Part shown: piece by piece, positions 43,462 through 56,957 of the stretch
Position numbering within the stretch: position 1 is the stretch's first letter
How the letters are laid out: every line of letters starts with the position of its first letter
Assembly (NCBI RefSeq): GCF_037038585.1
Contig: NC_092559.1
Location: 15,982,488 to 16,046,487 of the forward strand
Origin: Patagioenas fasciata
Lineage: Eukaryota > Chordata > Aves > Columbiformes > Columbidae
Reading direction: 5' to 3'
DNA length: 64,000 nucleotides
Program-made: the position numbers and the translations under genes
Notes under the pieces: generated by a model
What the model was told of the DNA's origin: nothing
Seen by the model: the letters and a program-made list of their open reading frames with translations, nothing else
Databases searched by the model: none

Positions 43462-46400
43462 CGGTTGGACTCTATAGTTCACTGCCAAGTGCTGTCGGGA
43501 TTTGTTGGGCCCTGTCGAGTTCTGTCAGGTGCTGTTAGGCCCTGTGAGACTCTGTCATGCTGTGTCATGCTTTCTCAGGTACTGCTGGGCTCTGTCAAGC
43601 TTAGTCGAAGTCTGTCAGGCTCTGTCATAACCTGGCAGGCTCTCTCAGTTTCTGGTAGGCTCTGTTAGGCCCTGTTGTGCTCTGTCAGGCTTTATCAGGC
43701 TCTTTCAGGCCCTGTCATGCTATTTCGGGCTCTGTTGTGCTTTATCTGGCTCTGTTGGTCCTTCTCAAGCTTTGTCGAGCACTATCAGGCTTAGTTGGAC
43801 TCTGTCAATTTCTTTCAGATTCTGTTGGGCTCTTTCAAGCTCGCTCTGGCCCTGTCAGGCTCTGTCGAGATTTGTAAGGCTCTGTCAAGCTGTATCAGGC
43901 CTTATCAGGCTCTGTAATGCTTTGTTGAGCTCTTTTAGTCTCTGTCACACATTGTCAGCCTGTCAGGTCCTGCCGGGCTCTATCGTTCACCATCAGGGTC
44001 TGTTAGGATTTGGCAAACCCTCTTGAACTGTGTTGGGCTCTGGAAGGCCCTGTCGTGCTCTGTCAAGGCCTGGTGGTCTCTGTCAAGCTTTGTCGACCTC
44101 TTTCGGGCTTTGTCAGATATTGTTGGGCTCTATCAGGTTCGCTCAGGCTATACTGGGCTTTCTGGGGTTCGATCAGGCTCTGTCAGGCCATGTCAGGATT
44201 TGCAGGGCTCTGTTGAGTTTTCTCGGACTCTTTCAGGCCCTGTCAGTCTCTGTGTGGCTTTGCTGAAGTCTGTCGGTCTGTCACAAGCTCTGTCAGGCGC
44301 TGTCGGTCTCTGTCGAGCTTTTTTAAGCTCTTTCTGTCCTACCAGGCTATTTCAGGTTCTGTAAAGCCTTGTCAGGCCTTGTCAGGCTCTGTCAGTCTTT
44401 GTCAGGCTTTTTCATGCTTTTTTTCCCTTATTCAGGCTTTGTCTGGATGTGTCAGGTTTTGTCAAGGTCCATTGAGTATTTTCGATGTCTTTCAGGCTAC
44501 ATTGGGTACTGTTGGTCTCTTTCAAGCTTTTTCAAGCTCTGTAGGGCTCTGTAATGCTTTGTTGAGCTCTTTCAGGCTCTATCGCGCTTTGTCCACCTCT
44601 GTCAGGCACTGCTGGACTCTATAGTTTGCTGTCAGGTGCTGTGGGGATTTGTTGGGCCCTGTCGAGTTCTGTTGGGCTATGTCAGGCCATGTTCGGCTCT
44701 GTCAGGCTTTGTCGGGCCCTGTGAGACTGTGGCAGGCTCTGTCAGGCTTTCTCAGGTTCTGTCAGTTTCTGTTGGGCTCTGTCAAGCTTTGTTAAGTCTG
44801 TGAGGCTCTGTCATGCCCTGGCGGACTCTGTCAAGCTTTGTTGAGCTCTTTTGGGCTCTGTTGAGTTCTTTCAAAATCTGTCAGGCCCTGTCAGGCTCTG
44901 TCAAGGTGTGTCAGGCCCTGTTGTGCTCTGTAATATTTTGTTGAGCTCTTTCAGTTTCTGTCATGCTTTGTCAGACTTGTCAGGCCCTGCTATAATTGAG
45001 AGTTCACTGTCAGGTGCCATCAGGATTTGTCGGGCCCCGTCGAGCTTTGTCGGGCACCGTCAGGCTTACTTGGGCTCTGTCAATTCCTGTTATGTTCTGA
45101 CGGGTTCTTTCAAGCTCTGTCAGGCCCTGTCGTGCTCTGTCAGGCCCTGGTGGGCTCTGTCAAGGTTTTTCAAGCTCTGTTGCGCTCTATCGGGTTCTTC
45201 CAGGATCTGTCAGGCCCTGTCGGGCTCAGTCAGGATCTGTCATGCTGTGGCGATCTCTCTCAGTTTCTGATAGGCTCTGTCAGGACCTGTTGTGCTCTGT
45301 CAGGTCCTAGTGTGCTCTTTCAGGCCCTGTCATGCTCTTTCGGGCTCTGTCAGGCTTTATCTGGCTTTGTGGGGCCTTGTCGAGCTTTGTTGGGCTCTCT
45401 TGGGCTTAGTTGGACTCTGTGCATTCCTGTCAGGCTGTTTGGATCTTTCAAGCTCTGCCTGGCCCTGTCAGGCTCTGTCAATCTGTATCAGGCCCTGTCA
45501 GGCTCTGTAATGCTTTGCTGAGCTCTTTTAGTCTCTGTTGCACTTCGTCAGCCTCTGTCAGGTCCTCCCGGGCTCTATCATTTGCTATCAGGTGCTGTCA
45601 GGATTTGTTGAACCCTGTTGGGCTCTGTCGTACTCTGTGAGGCCCTGTCAGGTTCTGTCAGGATCTGTCGGGATCTGCTGGGCTTTCTCAGGCTTTGTCA
45701 GGCTCTGTCGTGATCTCTCAGATCATATCAGTCTATGTCGGGCTATTTTCGGGTATGTAGGGCACTGTTAATCTGTGTCATACCCTGTCAGGGTTTGTCG
45801 GGCCTTGTCAAACTCTTTCCAGGTCTTTTAGGCCGTGACGGGCTCTATGAATCTATGTCGAGTTTTCTAGGACATTTTTGGGCTGCGATGGGCTCTATCA
45901 AGCTTTGTTGGCTTCTGTCTGACTCTGTGAGGCCTGCTCAGGCTCTGTCCAGTTTTGTTGGGCTCTGTCAGACCCTATCAAGCGTTTTTGGGCAGTGTTG
46001 GGCTTTGCTGTGCTTTTTTGATCCCTGTCGGGCTTTGTCAGTCTCCGTCGCGATCTATCAGGCTCTGCTGGGATTTGTCAGGATTTGTAGGGCTCTGTCG
46101 GGTTCTGTCAGGCTCTGTTGACCTTTCTCAGGCTCTGTCGGGCTCTGTAGGGCTCTGTTGATCCCTGTCAGGTTTTGTAAGGCTCTCTCTAGGCTTTGTT
46201 AGTCTCTGTTTGGCTTTGTCGAGATCTGTCTATCTCTCTCAGGCTCTGCCAGGCTCTGTGTAGTCTGTCAAGCTTCTTTTGGGATCTTTCTTCCCTACAA
46301 GGCTCTGTCAGGCTCTGTCAGGCTTTATCAGGTTTGTCGGGCTTTGTTGGGACCTATTAGGCTCTCTCAGGCCTTGTCAGGATTTGTAGGGCTCTGTTGG

Positions 46401-48245
46401 GTTTTGCCAGGCTCTGTTGGGTATTGTCAAGCTCTGTCAGACTCTATCGGGCACTGTTGCACTCTTTAAAGCTTTGTTGGACCCTGTCAGGCTTTGTCGA
46501 GATCTCAAAGGCTCTGTCAAGCTGTGTCAGGTCCTCTCAGCCTCTATAATGCTTTGTTGAGCTCTTTCAGGTTCTGTCGCTCTTTGTCAATCTCTGTAAT
46601 GTCCTGCCGGGCTCTATCATTTGCTATCAGGTGCTGGTAGGATTTGTCAAACCCTACTGAGGTGCTGGCAGGATTTGTCGAACCCTATTGAGCTGTGTTG
46701 GGCTCTGGTGGGCCCTGTCATGCTCTGTCAGGCCCTGATGGGCTCTGTCAAGTTTTGTCGTGCTCTATCAGGTTCTTGCAGGCTCTGTCAGTTCTTGGCG
46801 GGCTCTGTTGTTTTCTGTCGTGCTCTGTCAGGTCCTGTCAGGCTCTCTCAGGCTTTGTTGGGCCCTGGCATTCTCTGTCAGGCCCTGTGGAGTTCTGTCG
46901 GGCTCTGTCAGGCCAGGTTGGTCTCTGTCGGGCTTTGTCGGGCCCTGTGAGACTGTGTCGGGCTCTGTCAGGCTTTCTCAGGTTCTCTTAGTCTCTGTCA
47001 TGCCGTGGTGGGCTCTGTCTAGCTTTGTCAAGCTCTGTTGGCCTCTCTTGGGTTTTGTCAGAGCACGACAGAGCCCAATAAAACATGACAGATCCTGACA
47101 GAACATGACAGGGTCTGACAGAGCACAACAGTCTCACAGGGCCCGACAAAACCCGACAGAGCCCAACAGAACTCGAAAGGGCCCAACAAATCCAAACAGC
47201 ACCTGACACCTAACTGTAGAGTGAAAGAGCCAAAAAGCACCCAGTGGAACCTGACAGAGCTTGACAATACCCAACAGAGCCTGACAAAACATGACAGAGC
47301 CCTACAAACCCAGACATGGCCTGAAAGAGCCTGATAGACCCCCAGAAATCCTGAAAGAGCCTCACAAAGCCTGAATAAGGGCAAGAATGCCCAAAAAAGC
47401 CTAACAAAGCCTAATATGTCCTGACGGAGCCCGATAAAGCCTGAAAAAGCCCAACAGATCTCGACAGATCCTGTCAGAAACCGACAAGGACTCAAAGAGC
47501 ACGACAGGTCCCAACAAAGCCCAACAGAGCTTAACAAGGCCTGACAATTCCCAATAGAACCCCACAGAGCCCGCCAGGAACTGACAGAGTGTACAAGAGC
47601 CACATAGAGCCCGACAAAACCCGAGAGAGCCCAACAGAGCTCGACAAAGCTTGACAGAGCCCACCAGGGCCTGACAGAGCCCGACAGGGCCAGACAGAGG
47701 TTGAAAGAGCCCAACATAACCTTGCAGAAATTGACAGTGCCCGACAAAGCTCGAAAAGGCCCAACAGATCCAGATGAAGTGTGACAGTGCTCAAAACAGT
47801 ATGACAGGGTCTGAAAAAGCCTGATAGGGTCTGACAGAGCCCGTCATGGCCTAAAAGACCTGGACAGAGCTTGAAAATGCATGATAGAGCCCGACAGGGC
47901 ATGACACAGTTTGACAGTGCCCTACATGCCCCAAAAAAGACCAACAAAGCCTGATATGGCATAACAGAGCACAACAAAACCTGAGAAAGCCCAACAGATC
48001 CCGACAGAGTCTGACAGAACCCGACAGGGCCTGACAGAGCATGACAGGGCCCAAGAAATCTCGACAGATGCTGACAGAACCTGAGAGCGCATTACAGAGC
48101 ACAACAGGGCCCAACAAAGCCCGACAGAGCCCTACAGGGTCTGGCAGATTTAGACAGAACCTGATAGAGCCCGCCAGGGACTGAAAGAGCCTGCAAGACC
48201 CTGATAGAGCCTGACGAAAGCCAAGAGACCCCAACAGAGCTCGAC

Positions 48246-49832
48246 AAAGCTATGAGGACTGGGTTAAGGAACAATTAGGCAATCTGAACATCCACAAATG
48301 CATGGGCCCAGATGGGATGCACCCACAGGAGCTGAGGGAGCTGACTGACGTCGTTGCTGGACCACTCTCCATCATCTTTACCAAGTCTTGGGAGATGGGA
48401 GAGGTGCCTGAGGACTGGAGAAAAGCTAATGTCACTCCAGTCTTCAAAAAGGGCAAGAAGGAAGACCCGGATAATTATAGACTGGTCAGCCTCACCTCCA
48501 TCCCTGGGAAAATAATGGAATGACTTATTCTTGGTGCCATCTCAAGGCATGTCAAGGATAAGAGGGTTATTAGGGGCAGTCAACATGGCTTCACCAAGGG
48601 GAAGTCGTGCTTGACCAACCTCATAGCCTTTTATGAAGATATAACGAGGTGGATAGATGATGGCAGGGCGGTGGATGTGGTCTACCTTGACTTCAGTAAA
48701 GCATTTGACACAGTCTCCCACAGCATTCTCATAGCTAAACTGAGGAAGTGTGGTCTGGACAATCGGGTAGTGAGGTGGACTGCGAACTGGATGAAGGGAA
48801 GAAGCCAGAGAGTCGTGGTCAATGGAGCAGAGTCCGGTTGGAGGTCTGTATCTAGTGGAGTGCCTCAAGGGTCTGTACTGGGGCCAGTACTGTTCAATAT
48901 ATTCATCAATGACTTGGATGAGGGACTAGAGTGTACTATCAGCAAGTTTGCTGATGACACCAAGCTGGGAGGAGTGGCTGACACACCAGAAGGCTGTGCT
49001 GCCATCCAGCATGACCTGGACAGGCTAGAGAGCTGGGAGGGGAAAAAATTAATGAAATATAACAAGGGCAAGTGTAGAGTCTTGCATCTTAGTAGGAACA
49101 ACCCGAGGTTCCAGTATAAGTTGGGGAATGATCTATTAGAGAGCAGCGCAGGGGAAAGGGACCTGGAGTTCCTGGTGGACAGCAGGATGACCATGAGCCA
49201 GCACTGTGCCCTTGTGGCCAAGAAGGCCAATGGCATCCTGGGGTGTATTAGAAAGGGGGTAGTTAGTAGGTCAAGAGAGGTTCTCCTTCCCCTCTACTCT
49301 GCCCTGGTGAGACCACATATGGAATATTGTGTCCAGTTCTGGGCCTCTCAGTTCAAGAAGGACAGAGAACTGCTGGAAAGAGTCCAGCATAGGGCAACCA
49401 AGATGATTAAGGGAGTGGAGCACCTCCCTTATGAGGAAAGACTGTGGGAGCTGGGTCTCCTTAGTTTGGAGAAGAGGAGACTGAGGGGTGACCTTATTAA
49501 TGTTTACAAATATACAAAGGGTGAGTGTCACGAGGATGGAGTCAGGCTCTTCTCGGTGACAAACAATGGTAGGACAAGAGGTAATGGTTTTAAGTTGGAA
49601 CGTAAGAGGTTCCACTTAAACTTGAGAAGAAACTTCTCAGTGAGGGTAACAGAGCACTGGAACAAGCTGCCCAGGGGGTTGTGGAGTCTCCTACTCTGGA
49701 GACATTCAAAACCCGCTTGGACATGTTCCTGTGTAGCCTCATTTAGGTGTTCCTGCTCCAGCAGGGGGATTGGACTAGATGATCTTTAGAGGTCCCTTCC
49801 AGTCCCTAGCATTCTATGATTCTATGAAAGCT
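48246..49832 (+). mobile_element. CR1 LINE in satellite, with AAAGCT duplication
   Basis: The 5'-truncated CR1 occupies 48252-49826 and ends in a 3' UTR with ATTCTATGATTCTATG. The hexamer AAAGCT occurs at 48246-48251 and again at 49827-49832, consistent with a short target duplication. It lies inside a complement-orientation satellite block that continues on both sides. Confidence 0.92.
48302..49789 (+). pseudogene. CR1 reverse transcriptase, nearly intact
   Basis: The frame from about 48252 continues to 49789 with one in-frame stop at 48521-48523 (TGA). Motifs in order are [35 protein letters not shown] (motif A), [13 protein letters not shown] (motif B) and [10 protein letters not shown] (motif C, with both catalytic Asp), then the CR1 C-terminal domain. 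The last about 25 codons read out of frame, suggesting a late frameshift near 49680. The endonuclease part is absent because of 5' truncation. It is the best preserved CR1 RT in the window. Confidence 0.92.
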
Positions 49833-51397
49833 AAACAGAGCCCACCAGGGCTGACAGAGCCCAACACAGCTCAACAGGGTTCGATAAATCCTGACAGCAC
49901 CTGATAGCGAACAATAAAGCCCAGCAGGACCTGAGAGCAGATGACAAAGTGCAACAGAGACTAAAAGAGCTAAACAAAGAATGACAGAGCCTGACAGGGC
50001 CTGACACATCTTGATGGAGCCTTAGAGATCTCAACAAAGTTTGTCAGAGTCTGACAGCACTTGAAAGAGCCCAACAGAACCTGACAGGAATTGACAGAGC
50101 CAACGAAGCCCGACAGCGCTTGACAAATGTTGACAAGGACCAACAGAGTCAGATAACGCGTACAGGACCTGCAAGAGCATGACAGGGCCTGACAGAGCCC
50201 AAGAGGGCCTGACAGAGCCCAATAGAACTCGACAGGTCCCGACAAATCCCAACACCACCTGACAGCGTACTATAGAGTCCAGCAGGGCCTTACAGAGGCC
50301 GACAAACTGCGTAAGAGCCTGAAAGAGCTCAACAAAACATTACAGTGCACAACAGGGCTTGACACAGCTTGACAGAGCCTTACAGATCCTGAGAGAACCT
50401 GACAGAGCCCGACAGGGCCCAACGAAGCTTGAAAGAGCCCAAAAGCACCCAATGGAGCCTGACAGAGCTCGAGAATACCCCAACAGGGATCAAAAAATCC
50501 TGACAAAGCCCGACAGAATGCAACAGAGTCTGACAAGGCCTTACAGAGCATGACAGGGCTTTACAGAACCTGAAAAAGTCTGGTAGGTCAGAAAGAGCCC
50601 AAAAAAGCTCAACAGAGCCTGAGAGAGATGGACAGATCTCGACAAAACCACACAGAGACTGACAGGGCATGAAAAAGCTTGACAAAACCTGACAGGGATT
50701 TACAGAGCCTTACAGAGACCGACAGAGCCTGGCAAAGACCAACAGAGCTTGACAGATTGTGACAGAGACCTACAGAGCCCAAAAGGAGCTTACAGAGCCC
50801 CACAGGTCCTGACAGAAGCCATCAAAACCTGATAGAATCAAAGAAAGCCCGACAGCAATTCAAAAAAGCCCAACAAAGCCCAACACTGCCTAACAATGCC
50901 TGACAGGGCCTGGCAGAGCCCAACAAAACCCGACAGAGCATGAACAGGCCCCACAGAATCAGACAGAGGACGACTAAGCCCGATAGAGCACATCACAGCC
51001 CGAAAATGCCACAGAGAACCCGACATAGATAGATAGATAGAGCCCGTCATGGCCTGAAAGACTTGTACAGAGGATTTGTAGGGCTCTGTTAAGTTTTATT
51101 GGGCTCTCTTAAGTATTGTAGACCTCTGTCAGATGCCATTGGTGCTTTTGGGCTCTTTCAAGCTTTGTCGGGGCCTGTCGGGCTTTGTAAGGTTCTGTCG
51201 GGATCTGTAAGGCTCTGTCAAGATGTGTCAGGCCCTGTCAAGCTCTGTAATGCTTTGTTGAGCTCTTTTAGTCTCTGTTGCGCTTTGTCAGCCTCTGTCA
51301 GGCCCTGTTGTGCTCTGTCAGGCTTTGCTGGGTGCTGTAAGATTGTTTTGGGCTCTGTCAGGCGTTCTCAGGTTCTGTTGAGCTCTGTCAAGCTTTG

Positions 51398-52941
51398 TGA
51401 CTTACTGAGCCATCTGGATCCTCACGAGTCTATGGGACCAGACGGGACCCATCCTAGGATGATGAGGGAGCTAACAGAAGAGCTCGCCAAGCCGCTCTCC
51501 ATCATCTTCCAACAGTCCTGGCTCACTGAGGAGGTCCCATACAATTGGAAATTGGCGAATGTTACCCCAATCCACAAAAAGGGCTGCAAAGTTGACCCTG
51601 GCAACTACAGGCCTGTCAGCCTGACCTCGGTGCCTGGCAGGGTTATGGAGCAGATCATCCTGAATGCAATCACACAGCACCTTCAGGATGGACAAGGGAT
51701 CAGACCCAGCCAGCACGGGTTTAGGAGGGGCATGTCCTGTCTGACCAACCTGATCTCCTTTTACGATCAGGTGACCCCCTGGTGGATGAGGGGAAAGCTG
51801 TAGATCTGGTCTATCTAGACTTCAACAAAGTCTTTGACACTGTCTCCCATAATATACTCCTGCAAAAGCTGGTAGCCCATGGCTTGGACAAGTGCACTCT
51901 CTGCTGGGTTAAGAACTGGCTGGAGGGCTGGGCCCAGACAGTGCTGGTGAATGGGGCTGCATCTAGCTGGCGGCCAGTCACTAGTGGTGTTCCCCAGGGG
52001 TCAGTGTTGGGTCCAGTCCTGTTTAACAGCTTTATTGATGATTTAGATGAAGGGATTGAGACCATCATCAGCAAATTTGCTGATGACACCAAGTTGGGAG
52101 GGAGTGTCGACCTGCTGGAAGGGATCTGGATAGACTGGAAAAATGGACCGATTCCAATGGGATGAAATTCAACGAGGCCAAGTGCCGGGTCCTGCACTTT
52201 GGCCACAACAACCCCCTGCAGCGCTACAGACTGAGCACAGAGTGGCTGGAGAGCAGTCAGGCAGAAAGGGACCTGGGGGTACTAATTGACAGGAAGCTCA
52301 ACATGAACCAACAGTGTGCCCAGGTGGCCAAGAAGGCCAATGATATCCTGTCCTGTATCAAAAAGAGCATGGTCAGCAGGACAAGGGAAGTGATCCTTCC
52401 CCTGTACTCTGCATTGGTGAGGCCACACCTGGAGTATTGTGTTCAGTTCTGGGCCCCTCAGTTCAGGAAAGACATTGAAGTGCTGGAGCGGGTCCAGAGA
52501 AGAGCAACAAGACTGGGGAGGGACTTGAACACAAGACCTATGGGGAGAGGCTGAGGGAGCTAGGGTTGTTTAGTCTGGAGAAGAGGAGGCTTAGAGGTGA
52601 CCTCATCAGTCTCTATAACTACCTGAAGGGAAGTTATAGCCAGGTGGGGATTGGTCTCTTCTCCCAGGCAGTTAGCAATAGGACAAGGGGGCATGGGCTT
52701 AAACTCTGTCAGGGGAAATTTAGGCTGGATATTAGAAAGAAATTCTTTCCAGAGAGAGTGGTCAGGCATTGCAATGGCCTACCCAGAGAGATGGTGGACT
52801 CACCATCTCTGGAGGTTTTTAAACTGAGATTGGACATGGCACTTAGTGCCATAATCTAGTAAATGGACCGGAGTTGGACCAAGGGTTGGACTTGATGATC
52901 TCTGAGGTCTTTTCCAACCCAGTCAATTCTTTGATTCTGTG
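51398..52941 (+). mobile_element. CR1 LINE in satellite (second)
   Basis: The 5'-truncated CR1 starts abruptly after satellite at about 51397 and ends after a CR1 3' UTR (GATCTCTGAGGTC...GATTCTGTG). RT sequence is split over three frames: about 51410-51780, 51782-52165 and 52162 onward (the frame of 52566-52859). Motifs include [39 protein letters not shown] and [10 protein letters not shown]. No clear target duplication is visible. It belongs to a different CR1 subfamily from the one at 48252, judging by the divergent 3' end. Confidence 0.9.
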
Positions 52942-54750
52942 TATTAATCTGTTGGGCTCTATCATGCCCTGGTAGACTCTCTCAGTTTCAGGTAGGCCCA
53001 AAGGATCCTGACAGAACCTGACAGGGCCTGACAGAGCACAATAGGGGCTGAGAGAGCTGGACACAGCCTGACAGAGCCCACCAGAGATCGACAAAGCTTG
53101 ACAGAGCCCACCAGGGCCTGACAGAGACTGACACAGCTCAACAGGGTTCGACAAATCCTGACAGCACTTGATAGCAAACGATAGAGCCCAACAGGGCCTG
53201 ACAGAGGTTGACAAAGCGTGACAGAGCCTGAAAGAGCTCAGCAACACATTACAGAGCATGACAGGGCCTGACACAGCTTGAGAGAGCCTTACAGATCCTG
53301 ACAGAAGCTGACAGAGACTGATAGAGTCCAACAAAGCTTGAAAGAGCCCAAAAGCACCCAAGGGAGCCTGACAGAGCTCAAAAATACCCAACGGAGCCGG
53401 ACAAAACCTAACAAAGCACTACAAATCTTGACATGGCCTGACAGAGCCTGATAGACCCTGAGAAAACCCGACAGAGCACCACAAAGCCTGACTAAGGGCA
53501 AGAAAGCCTGACAAAGTCTGACAGAACTCAGTGGAGCCTGACAGAGATTGACAGAGCCCGAGAGAGACCGACAGATCTCAACAAAGCCACAGAGAGACCA
53601 ACACGGCCTGAAAGAGCCTGGCAAAACCTGGCAGGGATTGACAGAGCCCTACAGAGTCTGACAGCCTGAGAAAGGCCAACAGAGCCTGACAGAACCCGAC
53701 AGAGCCCTACAAAATCCTGACATTGCCTGACAGAGACTGATTGAACCCAAGAAAGCCCAGCAGAGCCTGACGGAGCCCGACAAAACCTGACAGAGCCCAA
53801 CAGAGCTCAACAAAGCATGACAGAGCCCACCAGGCCTTGACAGAGTACGACAAGGCCTGTCAGATCCCAACACAGCTCAACGGGGTTTGACAAATCCTGA
53901 CAGTGCCTGACAGTGAATGATAGAGCTCAGCAGGACCTGACAGAGGCTGAAAAACTGCAACAGAGACTAAAAGAGCTCAAGAAAGCATTGCAGAGCCTGA
54001 CAGGGCCTGACACGGCTTGACAGAGCCTTACAGAACCCAACAGAGCCCAATAGGGCCAGACAGAACTTGAAAGTTCCCAACAGAACCTGACAGCAACTGA
54101 CAGAGCCCAACGAAGCCTGACAGTGCCCGATAAAGCTGCAAAGACCCAACGGAGCTAGATAAAGTATGACAAAACCTGAAAGAGCATGACAGGGTCTGAA
54201 AGAGCCTACCAGAAACAAAGATAGCCCGCAGGGGTATGACACAACCTGACAGACTTTGACAAAGCTTGACAGAGCCAAACAGAACCTGAGAAAGCCTGAC
54301 GGAGCCAGACACAGTCTCATGCAGCTCAACAGAGCCCAACAGAACCTGACTGTGCTGGACGGAACTCGACGGGGTCTGACAACTCCTGACAGCACTTGAC
54401 AATGAACTATAGACTCCAGCAGGGCCTGACAAACCTGAGAAAGGACAATAGAGCCTGAAAAAGCTCAACCAAAAATTACAGAGCATGACACGGTCTGTCA
54501 CAGTTTGACAAAGCCTTACAGATCCTGACAGAACCCAACAGGGTCTGACAGAGTATGACAGGGCCCAAAAAAGCCCCACAGAGCCCGACAGGGCATGACA
54601 GATTTTGACAGATCTCGACAGAGCCCAACAGATGATCGACAAAGCTTTACAGAACCTGCCAGGGAATGACAGAGCCTGACAGATTCGTCAAAGCTTGACA
54701 GAGACCAACAGAACCGGAGAAAGCCTGACAGAGCCTGACACAGTCTCACA

Positions 54751-55190
54751 GGGCCTGACAAAGCCCAACAGAGACCAACAGGGCCTGATAGAGCCCGACA
54801 GAACTCCACAGGGCCAGACAAATCTTGACAGTACCTTACAACGAACTATAGAGTACAGTAGGGCCTGACAAAGCCCAACAGAGACCAACAGGGCCTGATA
54901 GAGCCCGACAGAACTCCACAGGGCCAGACAAATCTTGACAGTACCTTACAACGAACTATAGAGTACAGTAGGGCCTGACAAAGCCCAACAGAGACCAACA
55001 GGGCCTGATAGAGCCCGACAGAACTCCACAGGGCCAGACAAATCTTGACAGTACCTTACAACGAACTATAGAGTACAGTAGGGCCTGACAAAGCCCAACA
55101 GAGACCAACAGGGCCTGATAGAGCCCGACAGAACTCCACAGGGCCAGACAAATCTTGACAGTACCTTACAACGAACTATAGAGTCCAGTA
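54751..55190 (+). repeat. Four tandem copies of a 110-bp satellite block
   Basis: Blocks start at 54751, 54861, 54971 and 55081, each with GGGCCTGACAAAGCCCAACA. They look the same by eye, except that the last ends GAGTCCAGTA instead of GAGTACAGTA. 110 bp is eleven 10-bp units. This marks a recent local expansion. Confidence 0.93.
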
Positions 55191-56630
55191 GGGCCTGACA
55201 GAGGCCGACAAAACGTGACAGAGCCTGAAGGAGCTCAACAAAGCACTGCAGAGCATGACAGGGCCTGACACAGCTTGACAGAGCCTTACAGATATGGACA
55301 GAACGTGACACAGCACGAGCAGGCCCAACAGAGTCAAACTTTGTTAGGCCCTGGCATACTCTATCAGTCCCTGGTGTGTTCTGTCAAGTTCTGTCATGCT
55401 CTGTCAGGTCCTGTCGGGCTCTCTCAGGCTTTGTTGGGCCCTGGCATGCTCTGTCAGGCCCTGTTGGGTTCTCTCCAGGATCTATCAGGTCGTGTTCATT
55501 TTCTCAGGATTTGTCGGGCACTGTCATGATCTGTCGGGCCATATCAGGCTTTGTCAGGCTTTTTTGGGGTGTGTAGGACACTGCCAATCTGTGTCATGAT
55601 TTGTCAGGCTCTGTCCAGCTCCTTTGGGCTCTTTCTGCCCTACCAGGCTTCTTCAGGCTCTGTAAAGCCCTGTCAGGCTTTGTCAGACCTTTTTCAGGCT
55701 TTCTTGCCATTATTCAGGCCCTGTCGTGCTCTGTAATTTTTTGTTGAACTCTTTCAGGCTCCGTCATGCTTTGTCAGCCTCATCAGGCCCTTCTAGAATC
55801 TATAGTTTGCTGTCAGATGCTGTGGGGATTTGTCGAGACCTGTCAAGTTCTGTTGGGCTGTGTCAGGCCCTGTTTGACTCTGTCGGGCTTTGTTGGGCCC
55901 TGTGAGACTGCGTCGGGTTCTTTCAGGCTGTCTCAGGTTCTGTTGGGTTCTGTCAAGCTTTGTCGAAGTCTGTCAAGCTCTGTCAGGCTCTGTCATGCCC
56001 TGGTGGCCTCACTCAGTTTCTTTTAGTTTCTGTCAGGCCCTATCAGGCTCTTTCAGGCCCTGTCATGCTCTTTTGGGCTCTGTAAATTCCTGTCAGGTTC
56101 TGTTGGGTTCTTTCAAGCTCTGTCTGGCCCTGTCGGGCTCTGTCAAGATCTGTATAGGTCTGTCAAGCTGTGTCAGGTTTTGTCAGGCTTTTTCAGGCTT
56201 TTTCTGGCCCTGTCGGTCTCTGTGTGGCTTTGTTGAGATCTGTCGGTCTGTCTCGGGCTCTGTCAGGTGCTGTCAGTCTCTGTCAAGCTCCTTTGGGTTC
56301 TTTATGCCTTACCAGGTTCTGTCAGGCTCTGTCAGGCTTTCTTGCCCTTATTGAGGATTTGTCAGGCTCTGTCGGGTTTTGTCGGGCTCTGTTGGGTATC
56401 GTCAAGCTCTTTCAGGCTCCATTGGGTGCTGTTGGGCTCTTTCAAGCTTTGTTGGGCTCTCTCGGTCTCTGTCAAGTTCTATCAGGATCTGTAAGGCTCT
56501 CTCAAGCTGTGTCAGCTTCTGTTCTGCTCTGTAAAGCTTTTTTGAGCTCCTTCAGGCTCTCTCGCACTTTGTCCGCCTCTGTCAGGCCCTGCTGGACTCT
56601 ATAGTTTGCTGATATGTGCTCTCAGGATTT

Positions 56631-56957
56631 GTCGGGTGCGAGGGCGAAAAATCATGGACTCCCCACAATCCAATATGAATTCAAGCAAAGCCATTTATTA
56701 CAGAGACAAGCCTCCTTATATATGCAGTTATTTCTTGATCACACATTCACGTTCCAAACACGCATTGGCTGATCGGATATTGTCCATGTTCAGGTCTTGT
56801 TATTATAGAATTACCTCACTCTCATAACAGGTGTTGTTTTTCAGCCTTCGCGCCAGCCTTGGAGTTGCTTTGTCTAGTTCAGAAATAAATCTCTATCTAA
56901 CAGAAACCCATCCACAAAACAACCTTAAGAAAATCCCTTAAATCTCTCACAGTCGGG
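56631..56957 (-). mobile_element. Solo LTR, family E, with GTCGGG duplication
   Basis: The LTR is 56637-56951 (315 bp) and reads, on the minus strand, TGTGAGAG...CCCTCGCA. The flanks GTCGGG (56631-56636 and 56952-56957) are a perfect 6-bp target duplication. A GCATATATAAGGAGG box and an AATAAA signal match the copy at 2207-2534. It is inserted into a direct-orientation satellite block, so the array predates it. Confidence 0.95.

Noticed and set aside
47058..47747. 229-codon minus-strand ORF that looks like a membrane protein
   Set aside because: It lies wholly within satellite array 2 and is a longer run of the same 10-residue cycle. Its hydrophobicity comes from the repeat.
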